Origin: VAZQ01 sp036498625
GTDB taxonomy: Bacteria > Pseudomonadota > Alphaproteobacteria > Rhizobiales > Xanthobacteraceae
Assembly (NCBI GenBank): GCA_036498625.1
Contig: DASYFD010000133.1
Span: 1-24,204, forward strand
Direction: 5' to 3'
Length of the DNA stretch: 24,204 nt
Shown: positions 7,109-14,278 of the stretch, piece by piece
Position numbering within the stretch: the stretch's first letter is position 1
Layout: the number at the start of each line of letters is the position of its first letter
Translations under genes and position numbers: made by a program
Notes under the pieces: generated by a model
The model's input: only the letters and a program-made list of their open reading frames with translations
What the model was told of the DNA's origin: nothing
The model's database searches: none

Positions 7109-8110
7109 TCAGGAGCGTCCGCCAAAGCGCAGGCCGGCTGCCGGGCGCTCCTGCGCGACCTCGCGGCGAAAGCGGAACAGCGCCGCCGGCCGGCCGCCGG
7201 TCAGAGTCGACATCTCGCCGGTCGGCTCGACCAGCGCGGCGCTCTCCACCAGCCGGCGGAAATTCTGCTTGTGCAGATGGCGTCCCGAGATCGCCTCGAC
7301 GGTGCGCTGAATCTCGGTGAGGGTGAATTCCTGCGCCATCAGCTCGAACACCACCGGCCGGTATTTGAGCTTGGCGCGCAACCGCGCGATGGCGGTCGCC
7401 AGGATGCGGCGGTGATCCAGCCGCATGGGCTCGCCCAGCGCCGGGAGCTTGCGGCGGGCGAGCGCCGCTTCGCGTCCGTCGCGCCGCGCCTCCTCGACCA
7501 GGCCGGCTTCGTAGAGCAGCTCGTAGCGATCGAGGATCTTCTCCTCGTCCCAGGGCGCGCCCCCGTCGCCGAAGCACAGGCGCAGCCGCTCGCCGCGGCC
7601 GAGCGCGCGGCCGGGCTCAGGCCGCTTCGAGCGCGCGGCCCATTCGCCCAGCAACGGGAGGATCGCGGCATCGAGAATCTTCGGGCGCTGCTCGCGCCAG
7701 TCTTCCCACGGAAAAAACCGGTACCACGGCTCGAAACCGGCGCCGGCGGCGCGCAGCGGGGTGACGTTCTCGGGCCGCCGGGTCAGCGCCAGGTAGCCGA
7801 TCGAGACCATATGGGCGCCGGTGTCGCCGGGCCGGGCGTGGCGGCCGCGGTCGCCGAACGTGTAGAGCTGCTCCACATAGCCGACCGTGAGGCCGGTCTG
7901 GGCCTCGACCCAGGCCCGCAGCCCGATCTCGAAGGTGCGGTGCGCGAGCGGATCGAACGGACCGAACGGAAGGCCGGCCCGCGGCTCATCCTTGCTGCCG
8001 TCGCCCGCCACCAGGTCGCCCGCCACAAGGATTGCAGGCTCATCGCCTTCGACGGCGACAATCGCGGCGGTGAGCCCGATCTCGATCGGCGTCAGCGGGG
8101 TCTCGGGCAT
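7109..8110 (-). CDS. NrtR-like transcriptional regulator (degenerate Nudix domain + winged helix; 'NAD regulator')
   Basis: 333 residues. The N-terminal half follows the Nudix fold, with AAIVAVEG early and a QLYTFGDRGR loop (81-90) followed by VSIGYLALT. The Nudix box around residues 46-74 reads L-R-A-W-V-E-A-Q-T-G-L where a hydrolase has R-E-x-x-E-E-x-G, so most catalytic acids are missing. The C-terminal part (about 250-315) matches the NrtR winged helix: FTLTEIQRTVEAISGR, KQNFRRLVE and GGRPAALFRF. NrtR proteins bind ADP-ribose or related NAD metabolites and repress NAD-biosynthesis or salvage genes. Target genes cannot be seen here. It is the last gene of the ygfZ-tag-HD-phosphatase string, 37 bases after the phosphatase stop. 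A middle insert (about 110-225) is longer than in classical NrtR. Regulator role rather likely; ligand inferred. Confidence 0.82.
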   Translation of the reverse strand: MPETPLTPIEIGLTAAIVAVEGDEPAILVAGDLVAGDGSKDEPRAGLPFGPFDPLAHRTFEIGLRAWVEAQTGLTVGYVEQLYTFGDRGRHARPGDTGAHMVSIGYLALTRRPENVTPLRAAGAGFEPWYRFFPWEDWREQRPKILDAAILPLLGEWAARSKRPEPGRALGRGERLRLCFGDGGAPWDEEKILDRYELLYEAGLVEEARRDGREAALARRKLPALGEPMRLDHRRILATAIARLRAKLKYRPVVFELMAQEFTLTEIQRTVEAISGRHLHKQNFRRLVESAALVEPTGEMSTLTGGRPAALFRFRREVAQERPAAGLRFGGRS

Positions 8111-8147
8111 GGCGGATCATACCACGTGATGCCGTTGCTCGCGGCGC

Positions 8148-8654
8148 TCACTCCAGATCGAGCCGGAACGGGTCGCCCTCGTATGCGGTGACGCCGCGGC
8201 CGATCTCCTCGATCGCCATTGTCATGCGGCCGCCGCGCCCGAGCGCCTGATCGGCGAGCGCGACGATCCGGTAGTTGGGCGTAGCGGTCGGGGAGGCGAG
8301 CCGCAGCGCGCGGGCGATCGTCACCTCGTCGCGGCGTGGATTGAGCGCGCAGGCCGCCACATAGGCGCCCGCGGTGGAACGGCTGATGCCGGCATAGCAA
8401 TGCATCACCAGCGGCGCCGCGCGGTCCCAGCCCCGCACGAAGTCGAGCAGCTTGCCGACATGCTCGTTCGCCGGCGCCACATAACCCTCGAGCGGTCCGG
8501 TGATGTCGTCCATGCCGAGGATGAGATGGTTCTCAGCCATGATGCCGCCGGGCCGCTGCACCAGATCGGTGTCCTTGAGCAAGGTCACCACATGCCGGGC
8601 GCCCGTCTGCTTGACGGTGTCGTGCAGGCGGGCCAGGGAGCAAACGTGAATCAT
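8148..8654 (-). CDS. Tyrosine/dual-specificity-type protein phosphatase
   Basis: 168 residues. The signature HCYAGISRS (85-93) is the Cys-X5-Arg phosphatase loop, with nucleophile C86 and phosphate-binding R92. Asp49/Asp50, in a segment before the loop (LGMDDITGP), are candidates for the general acid. The small size and the helical tail after the loop fit the cytoplasmic tyrosine-phosphatase family common in alphaproteobacteria. AAGGAT lies just before the ATG at 8654. The HD gene ends 59 bases upstream and the NrtR-like gene starts 37 bases downstream, so cotranscription is likely. The substrate is unknown: it could be a phosphoprotein or a small phosphorylated metabolite. The catalytic loop is intact, so activity is expected. 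Confidence 0.85.
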   Translation of the reverse strand: MIHVCSLARLHDTVKQTGARHVVTLLKDTDLVQRPGGIMAENHLILGMDDITGPLEGYVAPANEHVGKLLDFVRGWDRAAPLVMHCYAGISRSTAGAYVAACALNPRRDEVTIARALRLASPTATPNYRIVALADQALGRGGRMTMAIEEIGRGVTAYEGDPFRLDLE

Positions 8655-8713
8655 GCCGATCCTTTATCCTATCCTGGCCTCGATATAGTACGGCCGATCC
8701 CCCTATCAACATT

Positions 8714-9343
8714 TTACTCGCCCACCAGCCGGCCGAAACGCTCGAGATAGCGCGCTTGCGCGACATCGGCGGGCCAGGGCGTAAGATAGTCCCGCTCGAG
8801 TGCGGCCGACAACAACGGCGGGCTCCCGAAGAAGCGGCCGGCCTCGGCCTTGGCGAAGCCCGCGAGCCGCGTCGCCTCCAGATAGGCGGCGGCGCGGTCC
8901 GCCGCCTTGATCAGCGCCAGCAAGTCGCCGGGCAGCTCGGGAGGCAAGCCGAAGCGCAGATGGATCGCCGCCATCAGCCGCGCCTCGACGGTCTTGTAGG
9001 CGTCGCCGATCACGGCCTTGAACGGCGAGATCATGTCGCCGATCACGTATTCGGGCGCATCGTGCAGCAGCGCGGCCAGCCGATGCGGCCGGCTCAGGCG
9101 CACGCGCTGCCGGGCGATGGTCTCGACCAGGAGCGAATGCTGGGCGACCGAATAGATGTTGGTGCCCTCGGTCTGGCCGTTCCAGCGCGCCACGCGTGCC
9201 AGCCCATGGGCGATATCCGCCACCTCGATGTCGAGCGGGGAGGGGTCGAGGAGGTCGAGCCGGCGTCCCGACAGCATGCGCTGCCATGCGCGCGGCGCCG
9301 CCGTCATGGAGCGCCGAGCGCTCGCGGCGCGCCGGGCGCTCAT
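8714..9343 (-). CDS. HD-domain phosphohydrolase (YfbR-like)
   Basis: 209 residues from the ATG at 9343, which overlaps the tag stop codon as ATGA and therefore sets the start; the in-frame ATG at 9307 is an alternative. Metal-binding HD-domain residues are visible: H69 in SVAQHSLLV, H94-D95 in AALLHDAPEYVIGD (the central His-Asp pair) and a distal Asp, D149, in IKAADRAAAYLE. The DAPEYVIGDMISPFK segment is typical of YfbR-like 5'-deoxynucleotidases, which hydrolyse dNMPs in the cytoplasm, but the enzyme could act on other phosphomonoesters. Its coupling to an alkyl-base glycosylase suggests nucleotide-pool or repair work; that link is inference. The N-terminus (about 12 residues, Arg/Ala-rich) is probably disordered. 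Confidence 0.85.
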   Translation of the reverse strand: MSARRAASARRSMTAAPRAWQRMLSGRRLDLLDPSPLDIEVADIAHGLARVARWNGQTEGTNIYSVAQHSLLVETIARQRVRLSRPHRLAALLHDAPEYVIGDMISPFKAVIGDAYKTVEARLMAAIHLRFGLPPELPGDLLALIKAADRAAAYLEATRLAGFAKAEAGRFFGSPPLLSAALERDYLTPWPADVAQARYLERFGRLVGE

Positions 9344-9960
9344 GGCTTGGCGCCAAGCTTCTTGCCGGCCATCTGCAGGGCTGCGTGCCGGTGACAGCTC
9401 ACCAGATGATCGTTGACCATGCCGACCGCCTGCATGAAGGCATACACGATGGTGGGTCCGCAGAACTTGAAGCCCCGGCGCTTGAGCTCCTTGGAAATCT
9501 GCTGCGACAGCGGGGTCTCGGCCGGGATCTGCTTGGTGTTGCGAAACGCGTTCACCTTCGGCCGTCCGTCGAGGAAGTCCCACAACAGCCGCGCGAAGCC
9601 CTGCTCCTTGTCCATCACGTCCAGATAGGCGCGGGCGGAAAGCACGGCACCTTCGATCTTCATGCGGTTGCGAACGATGCCGGCATCCTGCATCAGCCGC
9701 TCGATCTTGGCAGGCGTATAGCGAACGATCTTCTCGGGCGCGAAGCCATCGAAGGCGCGGCGGAAATTGTCGCGCTTGCGCAGGATCGTGATCCAGGAGA
9801 GGCCGGCCTGGAAGCCGTCGAGCATGAGCTTTTCGTAGAGGGCGCGGTCGTCGAATTCCGGCACGCCCCATTCGGTGTCGTGATAGGCGACATAGAGCGG
9901 GTCCTGCCCGGCCCAGGGGCAACGGCGCAGCCCGTCGGAGTGAAGCAGGGGCGCGCTCAT
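9340..9960 (-). CDS. tag: DNA-3-methyladenine glycosylase I
   Basis: 206 residues, slightly longer than the E. coli enzyme (187). It excises 3-methyladenine from alkylated DNA, starting base-excision repair. The four zinc ligands of the Tag family can be placed: C14 and H27 (RRCPWAG and YHDTEWG) near the N-terminus, and H185 and C189 (MVNDHLVSCH) near the C-terminus. Other family marks are LYEKLMLDGFQAGLSWITIL (41-60), where E43 and W56 lie in the substrate pocket, and FKFCGPTIVYAFMQAVG (164-180). The start ATG at 9960 overlaps the ygfZ stop as ATGA, and its own stop overlaps the HD gene start in the same way, so the three genes should be translationally coupled. No LexA-like GTTC-N7-GTTC was found upstream of the cluster. 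Confidence 0.96.
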   Translation of the reverse strand: MSAPLLHSDGLRRCPWAGQDPLYVAYHDTEWGVPEFDDRALYEKLMLDGFQAGLSWITILRKRDNFRRAFDGFAPEKIVRYTPAKIERLMQDAGIVRNRMKIEGAVLSARAYLDVMDKEQGFARLLWDFLDGRPKVNAFRNTKQIPAETPLSQQISKELKRRGFKFCGPTIVYAFMQAVGMVNDHLVSCHRHAALQMAGKKLGAKP

Positions 9961-10844
9961 AGGGCAGCCTTTGGTTCGCCCGGGAACGCAAAGCGCGCCC
10001 AGGCCGGCTTGACAAGTCGCAGCTCCACCTCGCCCGCCATCAGCGGGGCGCCGCCCGCCAGCGCTTCATCGACGCGGTCCAGGCGCAGCATCGCGAGGGC
10101 GCGGCCGGCTGATACCGAACCCATCACCCCGACCGATCTTCCCGCCGCCGTCACCGCGCTGCCGGTTGCGGGCGCGGTGCCGCCCAACGAGACCGGAACC
10201 ACCCGGTTCCGGGCGGAGCCGCGGTGCTCCATGCGCGAGACGACCTCCTGGCCGACGTAGCAGCCTTTCTGGAAATCGACCCCATGCAGCTGGTCGAGGT
10301 CGGCCTCGTGCGGAAAGGCATCCCCGTAGGCGAAATCGAGGCCGCCGGACGGCACCCCGAGTCCGATCCGGTGCGCCTCGTAGGCGGCGGCGCCCGCCGG
10401 CTCGGCAACGGGGGCCGCACCATCGGCCAGAGCGATGCAGCGCAAGCCCAATTCCGGCAGGCGCGGGTCCGGGTAGCACAAGCCGGACGGGGCGGCACCG
10501 GAAGGAGCCGCAGGAGGGGGAGTGCCGTTCCAGATTGCCGTCACGCCGAGGATTTCCGACTGATTGTCGATCGTGACCTTGGCGCGCAGCCGGTAGAAGC
10601 CGAGACGCTCGGCCAGCGCCGGCGCCAGCACCAGTGGGCAATCGAGCAAAAAGCCGCCGTCGGGGGCCTCGACCACGATGAAATCGACGATGATCTTGCC
10701 TTGCGGCGTAAGAAGCGCGGCGAAGCGGGGGCTTGCGGTGGTCACGCTGCCCATGTCGGCGGTCAGGAGCCCGTTCAGGAACTTGCGGGCATCGCTGCCG
10801 GCGACCTTGACCACGCCGCGATCGGGGAGAAGCGCTGCCTTCAT
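9957..10844 (-). CDS. ygfZ: Folate-binding YgfZ/IBA57-family protein
   Basis: 295 residues, the usual alphaproteobacterial length. YgfZ binds tetrahydrofolate and supports assembly or repair of certain [4Fe-4S] proteins in the cytoplasm, for example MiaB-type radical-SAM enzymes. The diagnostic KGCYVGQE motif lies at 193-200 with the conserved Cys195. The GcvT-like N-terminus is recognised from GVVKVAGSDARKFLNGLLT (10-28) and a following TPQGKIIVDF strand (46-55). It is the first gene of the minus-strand cluster, with a 263-base gap to the divergent receiver gene, which should hold both promoters. The ribosome site is weak. Its stop is shared with the tag start. Identity is firm. Confidence 0.95.
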   Translation of the reverse strand: MKAALLPDRGVVKVAGSDARKFLNGLLTADMGSVTTASPRFAALLTPQGKIIVDFIVVEAPDGGFLLDCPLVLAPALAERLGFYRLRAKVTIDNQSEILGVTAIWNGTPPPAAPSGAAPSGLCYPDPRLPELGLRCIALADGAAPVAEPAGAAAYEAHRIGLGVPSGGLDFAYGDAFPHEADLDQLHGVDFQKGCYVGQEVVSRMEHRGSARNRVVPVSLGGTAPATGSAVTAAGRSVGVMGSVSAGRALAMLRLDRVDEALAGGAPLMAGEVELRLVKPAWARFAFPGEPKAAL

Positions 10845-11107
10845 GTCCGGTATCTGCCAGATGTTGTCGGAAAACGTAAGGCGTTCCGAAGCCTATCTGG
10901 GGTGAGTTGATCCAGAGTTGCCATCCGAGGGGTACACTCAAAGGTGGAGTATCGGCCATCGCGAGCGCCTGATCGTGCTAATGTAGCCCTGCCGATGGTT
11001 TTCGGCCGTGGGAGTACCCGACCTGCACGATTGCGGCTCCATGCCGGCCCGTGGGGCACGACCGGCAGTGGGGTGGGGGTTGGTTTTGGGGCATTGTGGC
11101 AGCTTGC
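10845..11107. other. Divergent intergenic region between ygfZ and the two-receiver gene
   Basis: 263 bases with no convincing ORF. It must hold the promoters for the minus-strand ygfZ cluster and probably for the plus-strand receiver gene. A 6-bp hairpin (TGCCGG at 11042-11047 pairing with CCGGCA) and a G/T-rich run (GTGGGGTGGGGG) precede the receiver gene. I found no consensus CtrA, LexA or sigma54 site. Confidence 0.4.
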
Positions 11108-11869
11108 ATGAGTGATGATTTCCTTTCGGTGCGGGTGCTTGCGGCGTGCGCCTCACAGCAGGACGCAGAGCTGTTGCGCCAGGGCGCCGCACTCGCGGTC
11201 ATTCCGGCCTATTTCACCCATGCAGCCACCGCGGCGGCGGCGCGCACCGCGCTCGCCGAAGGCAAGGTCGATATCGCTCTTCTCGATTCCGCAATGGCGG
11301 ACCGGGACCTGCAGGAGGTCTATAAGGCCGTCCGTTCGGCCGCAAATTCGCCGGTCGTCGTTCTGCTGGCGCCCTCGAGCCAGGCGGCGGCCGATCCTGC
11401 CGCGGGCGGCGCGGCCGATGCCATCGCGGTCAAGCCCAGCAAGATTGCGGACGCCAAGGCGCTGATCGAAAGCTGCATGCGGCTCAAGGTGCCGAGCCGC
11501 GCCCTTGTGGTCGACGATTCCTCCACCACGCGCAGCATCGTGCGCAAGATTCTCAACAATTGCCGCTTCCCGCTCGCCGTCTCCGAAGCCCCCGAGGGCA
11601 TCGATGCGCTCAAGCAGATTGGTGCCGGCAAGTTCGATCTCGTCTTTCTGGACTACGACATGCCGGGACTGAACGGCATCGAGATGCTGTCGCAGTTCCG
11701 GCGGCAACATCCGCGCATGGAGGTCGTGATGATGACCGCGGCGGACGATGAAGCGCTCGCCATGCGGGCGCGTGCGGCCGGAGCGGTCGGGTTCCTCAAG
11801 AAACCGTTCTATCCTTCGGATATCGATGCGATTTTGTATGCCCTGCACGGCCTGCGCCCGCCCGCCTGA
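11108..11869 (+). CDS. Response regulator with two receiver domains (first degenerate, second intact)
   Basis: 253 residues from the ATG at 11108; the frame extends to 11051, but that extension is Gly/Trp-rich and unlike family N-termini. Residues 1-125 look like a worn receiver: VDIALLDSAM places D60 at the acceptor position and K109-P110 at the conserved lysine, but the acidic pair near the N-terminus is missing. Residues 130-253 are a complete receiver: D136-D137 in VVDDSSTTR, acceptor D182 in LDYDMPGLNG, T210 in MMTA and K232-P233 in LKKPF. There is no output domain, so it should signal by protein contact, as CheY or DivK do. The SSTTR after the acid pair recalls CheY and adaptor-type receivers. 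No histidine kinase is beside it. The gene is convergent with the next one, only 17 bases apart. Confidence 0.88.
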   Translation: MSDDFLSVRVLAACASQQDAELLRQGAALAVIPAYFTHAATAAAARTALAEGKVDIALLDSAMADRDLQEVYKAVRSAANSPVVVLLAPSSQAAADPAAGGAADAIAVKPSKIADAKALIESCMRLKVPSRALVVDDSSTTRSIVRKILNNCRFPLAVSEAPEGIDALKQIGAGKFDLVFLDYDMPGLNGIEMLSQFRRQHPRMEVVMMTAADDEALAMRARAAGAVGFLKKPFYPSDIDAILYALHGLRPPA

Positions 11870-11886
11870 TGCCACAGGGCGCGGCC

Positions 11887-12612
11887 TTATTCGCTGGCGA
11901 GGAAGTAGCGCCAGGTGCCGTCGGGGCTGATGCCGACCTGGTAGAAGACGTAGCGGCCGCGTTCCAGCATCTCCTTGTAGTCGGAGCCGGTGACCACCCG
12001 GAACAGGTCGACCTTCTGGGCCGGCGTCAGCGACTTGACGGGCAGCCGGGCGAAATAGGGCCACACAAAGGTTTCCTGCGGCGTACCAGCTTCGATGCGC
12101 ACCGGCGGGGTTTCGAGAATCGAGATCAGGATCGACAGGATTTCGACACCTTCGGAATCCGGATAGGTCTCTTTCCAGTAGGCGGCGGGATCCTGTTTCT
12201 GGGTGTGGGAGAAGACCGGCAGGCTGCTGCCCGCCCGCATCTGGGCGAGCAGGGTCTGCAAGTCGCCGGTATGGGCCGCTGCCAGGATGCGATCGCGCGT
12301 GTGCTGCACCGCTGGCGGCAGCGGGCCAAGATCGGCGGCGCTTTGTTGGCTGGCCGCGCCGTGCGGCGGAACCTCGCTAGCCGGTGCCGGCCGGGCGGGT
12401 GAGCGGGCGACGGGGCCGGCATCCGGAGCGGGCTGAAGGAACTGGTTGGCCGACGGCGGGGTGGTGGTGGGGGCGCCGGGCCTGATGGTCTCGGTGCGAA
12501 CCTTTTGCTGCGCCTGGGCGCTGCTGCTGCCCGGCAGCGCGAGCAGCGCGATTGCGGGCAGCATCACGAGCGAGCGCGCGACAAGCGCGGCGCCACGCGT
12601 CCCAGCACGCAT
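11887..12612 (-). CDS. Secreted protein of unknown function with Pro-rich linker and C-terminal domain
   Basis: 241 residues from the ATG at 12612; an in-frame ATG at 12648 would add 12 residues ahead of the signal peptide. Residues 1-34 form a Sec leader: Arg-rich start, hydrophobic core LVMLPAIALLALPG, and likely cleavage after SAQA. Residues 40-100 are a Pro/Ala/Thr-rich, probably disordered linker. The C-terminal domain (about 105-241) contains VEILSILISILETPP, TFVWPYFARLPVKSLTPAQKV (broken by a turn), YKEMLERGRYVFYQVGISPDG and a WRYFLASE end. It has one helical half and one beta-hairpin half, and no cysteine. I recognise no named family; related proteins are likely in neighbouring genera because the end is so structured. 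It probably works in the periplasm. Neither start has a strong ribosome site. Confidence 0.75.
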   Translation of the reverse strand: MRAGTRGAALVARSLVMLPAIALLALPGSSSAQAQQKVRTETIRPGAPTTTPPSANQFLQPAPDAGPVARSPARPAPASEVPPHGAASQQSAADLGPLPPAVQHTRDRILAAAHTGDLQTLLAQMRAGSSLPVFSHTQKQDPAAYWKETYPDSEGVEILSILISILETPPVRIEAGTPQETFVWPYFARLPVKSLTPAQKVDLFRVVTGSDYKEMLERGRYVFYQVGISPDGTWRYFLASE

Positions 12613-12790
12613 TTTTATGGACGGAGCGGTGCAAGCGCGCAGCGGCATGGCTTTCGGGCTCAGCTGAGCGAATCAGCAAAATCGCAGCGTATCACAGGCG
12701 CTGGGATCCCCGATCCGTCATGCCGGGCGAAGGCCGTCAAGCGGTCATTGCAGGGTCAAGATCGGGCAGGAGCAAGCTTGGAATGAGCGT

Positions 12791-13051
12791 CTATTGCCGC
12801 GCCATCGGGAGCGAGAACTCGCCGTTGCGGATGCGCAACGCCAGGCCCTCGGCAAATTGCGCGGCCGCGTCCTCGCCGTAGGTCGCCACGAACTCGGCAA
12901 AGGCGGCGAACAGGCAAGCCTGCGCCAGGCAGTCGCCGTCGACGCCGTCGATGCGCGCCTCTGCCCAGGCCTCGTGCAAATAGCCGAGGGCTACGCGCTT
13001 CTGCTCGTGCTCCGGGACATAGGCCGGAGAATGGATCGCCTGCGTGGTCAT
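12791..13051 (-). CDS. Hypothetical 86-residue acidic helical protein
   Basis: Read from the ATG at 13051 (86 residues); the frame is open upstream to 13144, but the extension is Arg/His-rich and looks non-coding. The protein is soluble and mainly helical: EQKRVALGYLHEAWAEARI, then DCLAQACLFAAFAEFVATYG, then a last helix up to RIRNGEF. It has two cysteines (C57 and C61 in DCLAQAC) and no leader. No ribosome site of note is visible before the ATG, which lies in an AT-rich patch (AAAATTTTGC). The composition is ordinary for the region and the frame has genuine-looking amphipathic helices. Function unknown; I would not assign a family. Confidence 0.6.
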   Translation of the reverse strand: MTTQAIHSPAYVPEHEQKRVALGYLHEAWAEARIDGVDGDCLAQACLFAAFAEFVATYGEDAAAQFAEGLALRIRNGEFSLPMARQ

Positions 13052-13166
13052 GCAAAATTTTCGATATGATGAGAGTTGCCGGCGAGTCCGCCCCTGAAGT
13101 CGATGCGGCAAATTATCATGCGAGTGACGCCTGCCTAGCCACAACTTTAGGAAAGGTTAACGCCGG

Positions 13167-13544
13167 TTAGTTGGCGTACCGGGCGGTCACCTCGCGGGCG
13201 ATCTTGGAGCCCTCATCGAGGTACCGGCGGATCACCAGATCGGCCGCCGGCGTGCAGGTCCGGTAGCTTTGCTGGAAGATGCGGAACCCGCGGTTGAAGC
13301 TCGCCACCATGCGGGTGCGACGATCGCCATTGGGGGTCTCGGCGTCGACCAGGGCCTGCATCTGGTTGCGCCACTTCTGCCCTTCATTGGCGCCGCAGAT
13401 GCCGCGCAGGTAATGCAGCGCGCCCAAAATCTCGGCGAGCCGCTGCATCGTGGCATCATAGGGCGCGGCCTGCTCCTGTGCGCGCACGGGTGCGCTCGCT
13501 GTCAGGAGGCCGAGCAGAGCCAGGATCAGAATGCGTCGCGCCAT
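13167..13544 (-). CDS. TIGR02301 family secreted protein (DUF2385)
   Basis: 125 residues, a normal length for TIGR02301, a family restricted largely to Hyphomicrobiales. Residues 1-22 are a Sec leader (MARRILILALLGLLTASAPVR, cleavage near RAQ). The mature part carries the family pattern: QRLAEILGALHYLRGICG, then QKWRNQMQALVDAE, then RMVASFNRGFRIFQQSYRTC, ending in a helix. Two cysteines (C50 and C97) are well placed for a disulfide. The protein should be periplasmic and helical; no biochemical role is established. It is followed downstream by a different small gene and preceded by the Nudix gene, with 137 bases between. Nudix and TIGR02301 genes often occur together in this order, as far as I recall. 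Confidence 0.88.
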   Translation of the reverse strand: MARRILILALLGLLTASAPVRAQEQAAPYDATMQRLAEILGALHYLRGICGANEGQKWRNQMQALVDAETPNGDRRTRMVASFNRGFRIFQQSYRTCTPAADLVIRRYLDEGSKIAREVTARYAN

Positions 13545-13681
13545 GGTGGATCAGATGCAATGCCGGTGGACGGGCTCGAGATAGGCCCGGGCACGGCGCC
13601 TGACAAGCCGGCACCGCAGCCGCCGGGATTGTGATGATCAAACCGCCCGAAAAATGGCGATCCCGTGCGCGCGGGGGCTGC

Positions 13682-14125
13682 TCAGTCGGCCGCCCGCAGG
13701 AGCCCGAACGCGCTCGCCACGATCTCGGCGAGACCCGGCGTCGTCGGCAGGCCGGCGAGCTCGGCCGGGCGCAGCCAGCGCGCCTGCGAAAGCTCCTCGT
13801 TCAGGACCGGCTCGCCGGCGAGCCAGCGCGCCGCAAACGGCAGGATGACGAAGTGGCGCTCGATCCGGCCGTCGCGGTCGCGGTTGATCGCCTCCCGGTA
13901 ACCCGCGAGCCCGACCGGCTCGATCGCCATGCTGGTTTCCTCGCGCACCTCGCGAATGAGCGCCTCGACCAGCGTCTCGCCGATCTCCACCACGCCCCCC
14001 GGCAGGCTGAATAAGCCGTTTGCCGGCGCCCGCGCCCGCCGCACCACCAGAACCTGCCCGGCCCGCACGATCGCGGCACTCACCGCGAGAAACGGCCGCT
14101 CGGGATAGGATCTTGCATCCGTCAC
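13682..14125 (-). CDS. Nudix hydrolase (ADP-ribose pyrophosphatase-like)
   Basis: 147 residues, a single Nudix domain. The box is intact: G44, five residues, E50, seven residues, then REVREE (58-63), giving the magnesium-binding glutamates. Only the last Gly of the consensus is replaced (T-S-M). Strands VSAAIVRAGQVLVVRR (15-30) and the FSLPGGVVEIGE turn are typical. The enzyme should cleave a nucleoside diphosphate linked to another group; ADP-ribose is the commonest substrate in close families, but this cannot be read from sequence. The start is GTG at 14125 with no clear ribosome site. The gene is divergent from the SRAP gene, with 153 bases between. Unlike the Nudix domain at 7109-8110, this one has all catalytic residues. 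Confidence 0.9.
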   Translation of the reverse strand: MTDARSYPERPFLAVSAAIVRAGQVLVVRRARAPANGLFSLPGGVVEIGETLVEALIREVREETSMAIEPVGLAGYREAINRDRDGRIERHFVILPFAARWLAGEPVLNEELSQARWLRPAELAGLPTTPGLAEIVASAFGLLRAAD

Positions 14126-14227
14126 GATTATCTAGGCTCCAAAGGCCGGCTTGGATGCGGGCGGCTGAGCGCTCGGACCGTATTGATCCTGGCAGTATCC
14201 GGACCAAGCCAGTTTTGTGCGGTATGG

Positions 14228-14242
14228 TTAATGCAACCTTAA
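14228..14242 (+). promoter_or_regulatory. CtrA-type box TTAA-N7-TTAA upstream of the SRAP gene
   Basis: TTAA (14228-14231), seven bases (TGCAACC), then TTAA (14239-14242). This is the exact full consensus of the alphaproteobacterial cell-cycle regulator CtrA. It ends 36 bases before the SRAP start at 14279, so it would overlap or flank the promoter, and it lies about 100 bases from the divergent Nudix start. AT-only tetramers at this spacing are rare in DNA of this GC content. Binding is inferred from sequence alone. Confidence 0.6.
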
Positions 14243-14278
14243 TTCGGCGGAGAGCCCGGAGGCTTGCCGGAGGAACTC

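Noticed and set aside
6788..8191. 467-codon plus-strand frame antisense to DUF2339 and the NrtR-like gene
   Set aside because: No motif, Arg/Gln/Gly-rich composition, and complementary to two well-supported genes.
8714..10015. 433-codon version of the HD gene starting at 10015
   Set aside because: The first 224 codons lie inside tag and ygfZ in another frame and are Arg-rich. The ATGA junction at 9340-9343 and the HD fold set the real start at 9343.
10845..11107. tRNA or riboswitch in the divergent gap
   Set aside because: No cloverleaf with a T-loop GTTCRANNC pattern or conserved riboswitch core could be drawn; only a short hairpin is present.
13150..13170. Possible CtrA box near GGTTAACGCCGGTTAG
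   Set aside because: The second half-site is TTAG and the spacing is 6, not 7; it is also at the 3' end of the TIGR02301 gene, a poor place for a promoter.
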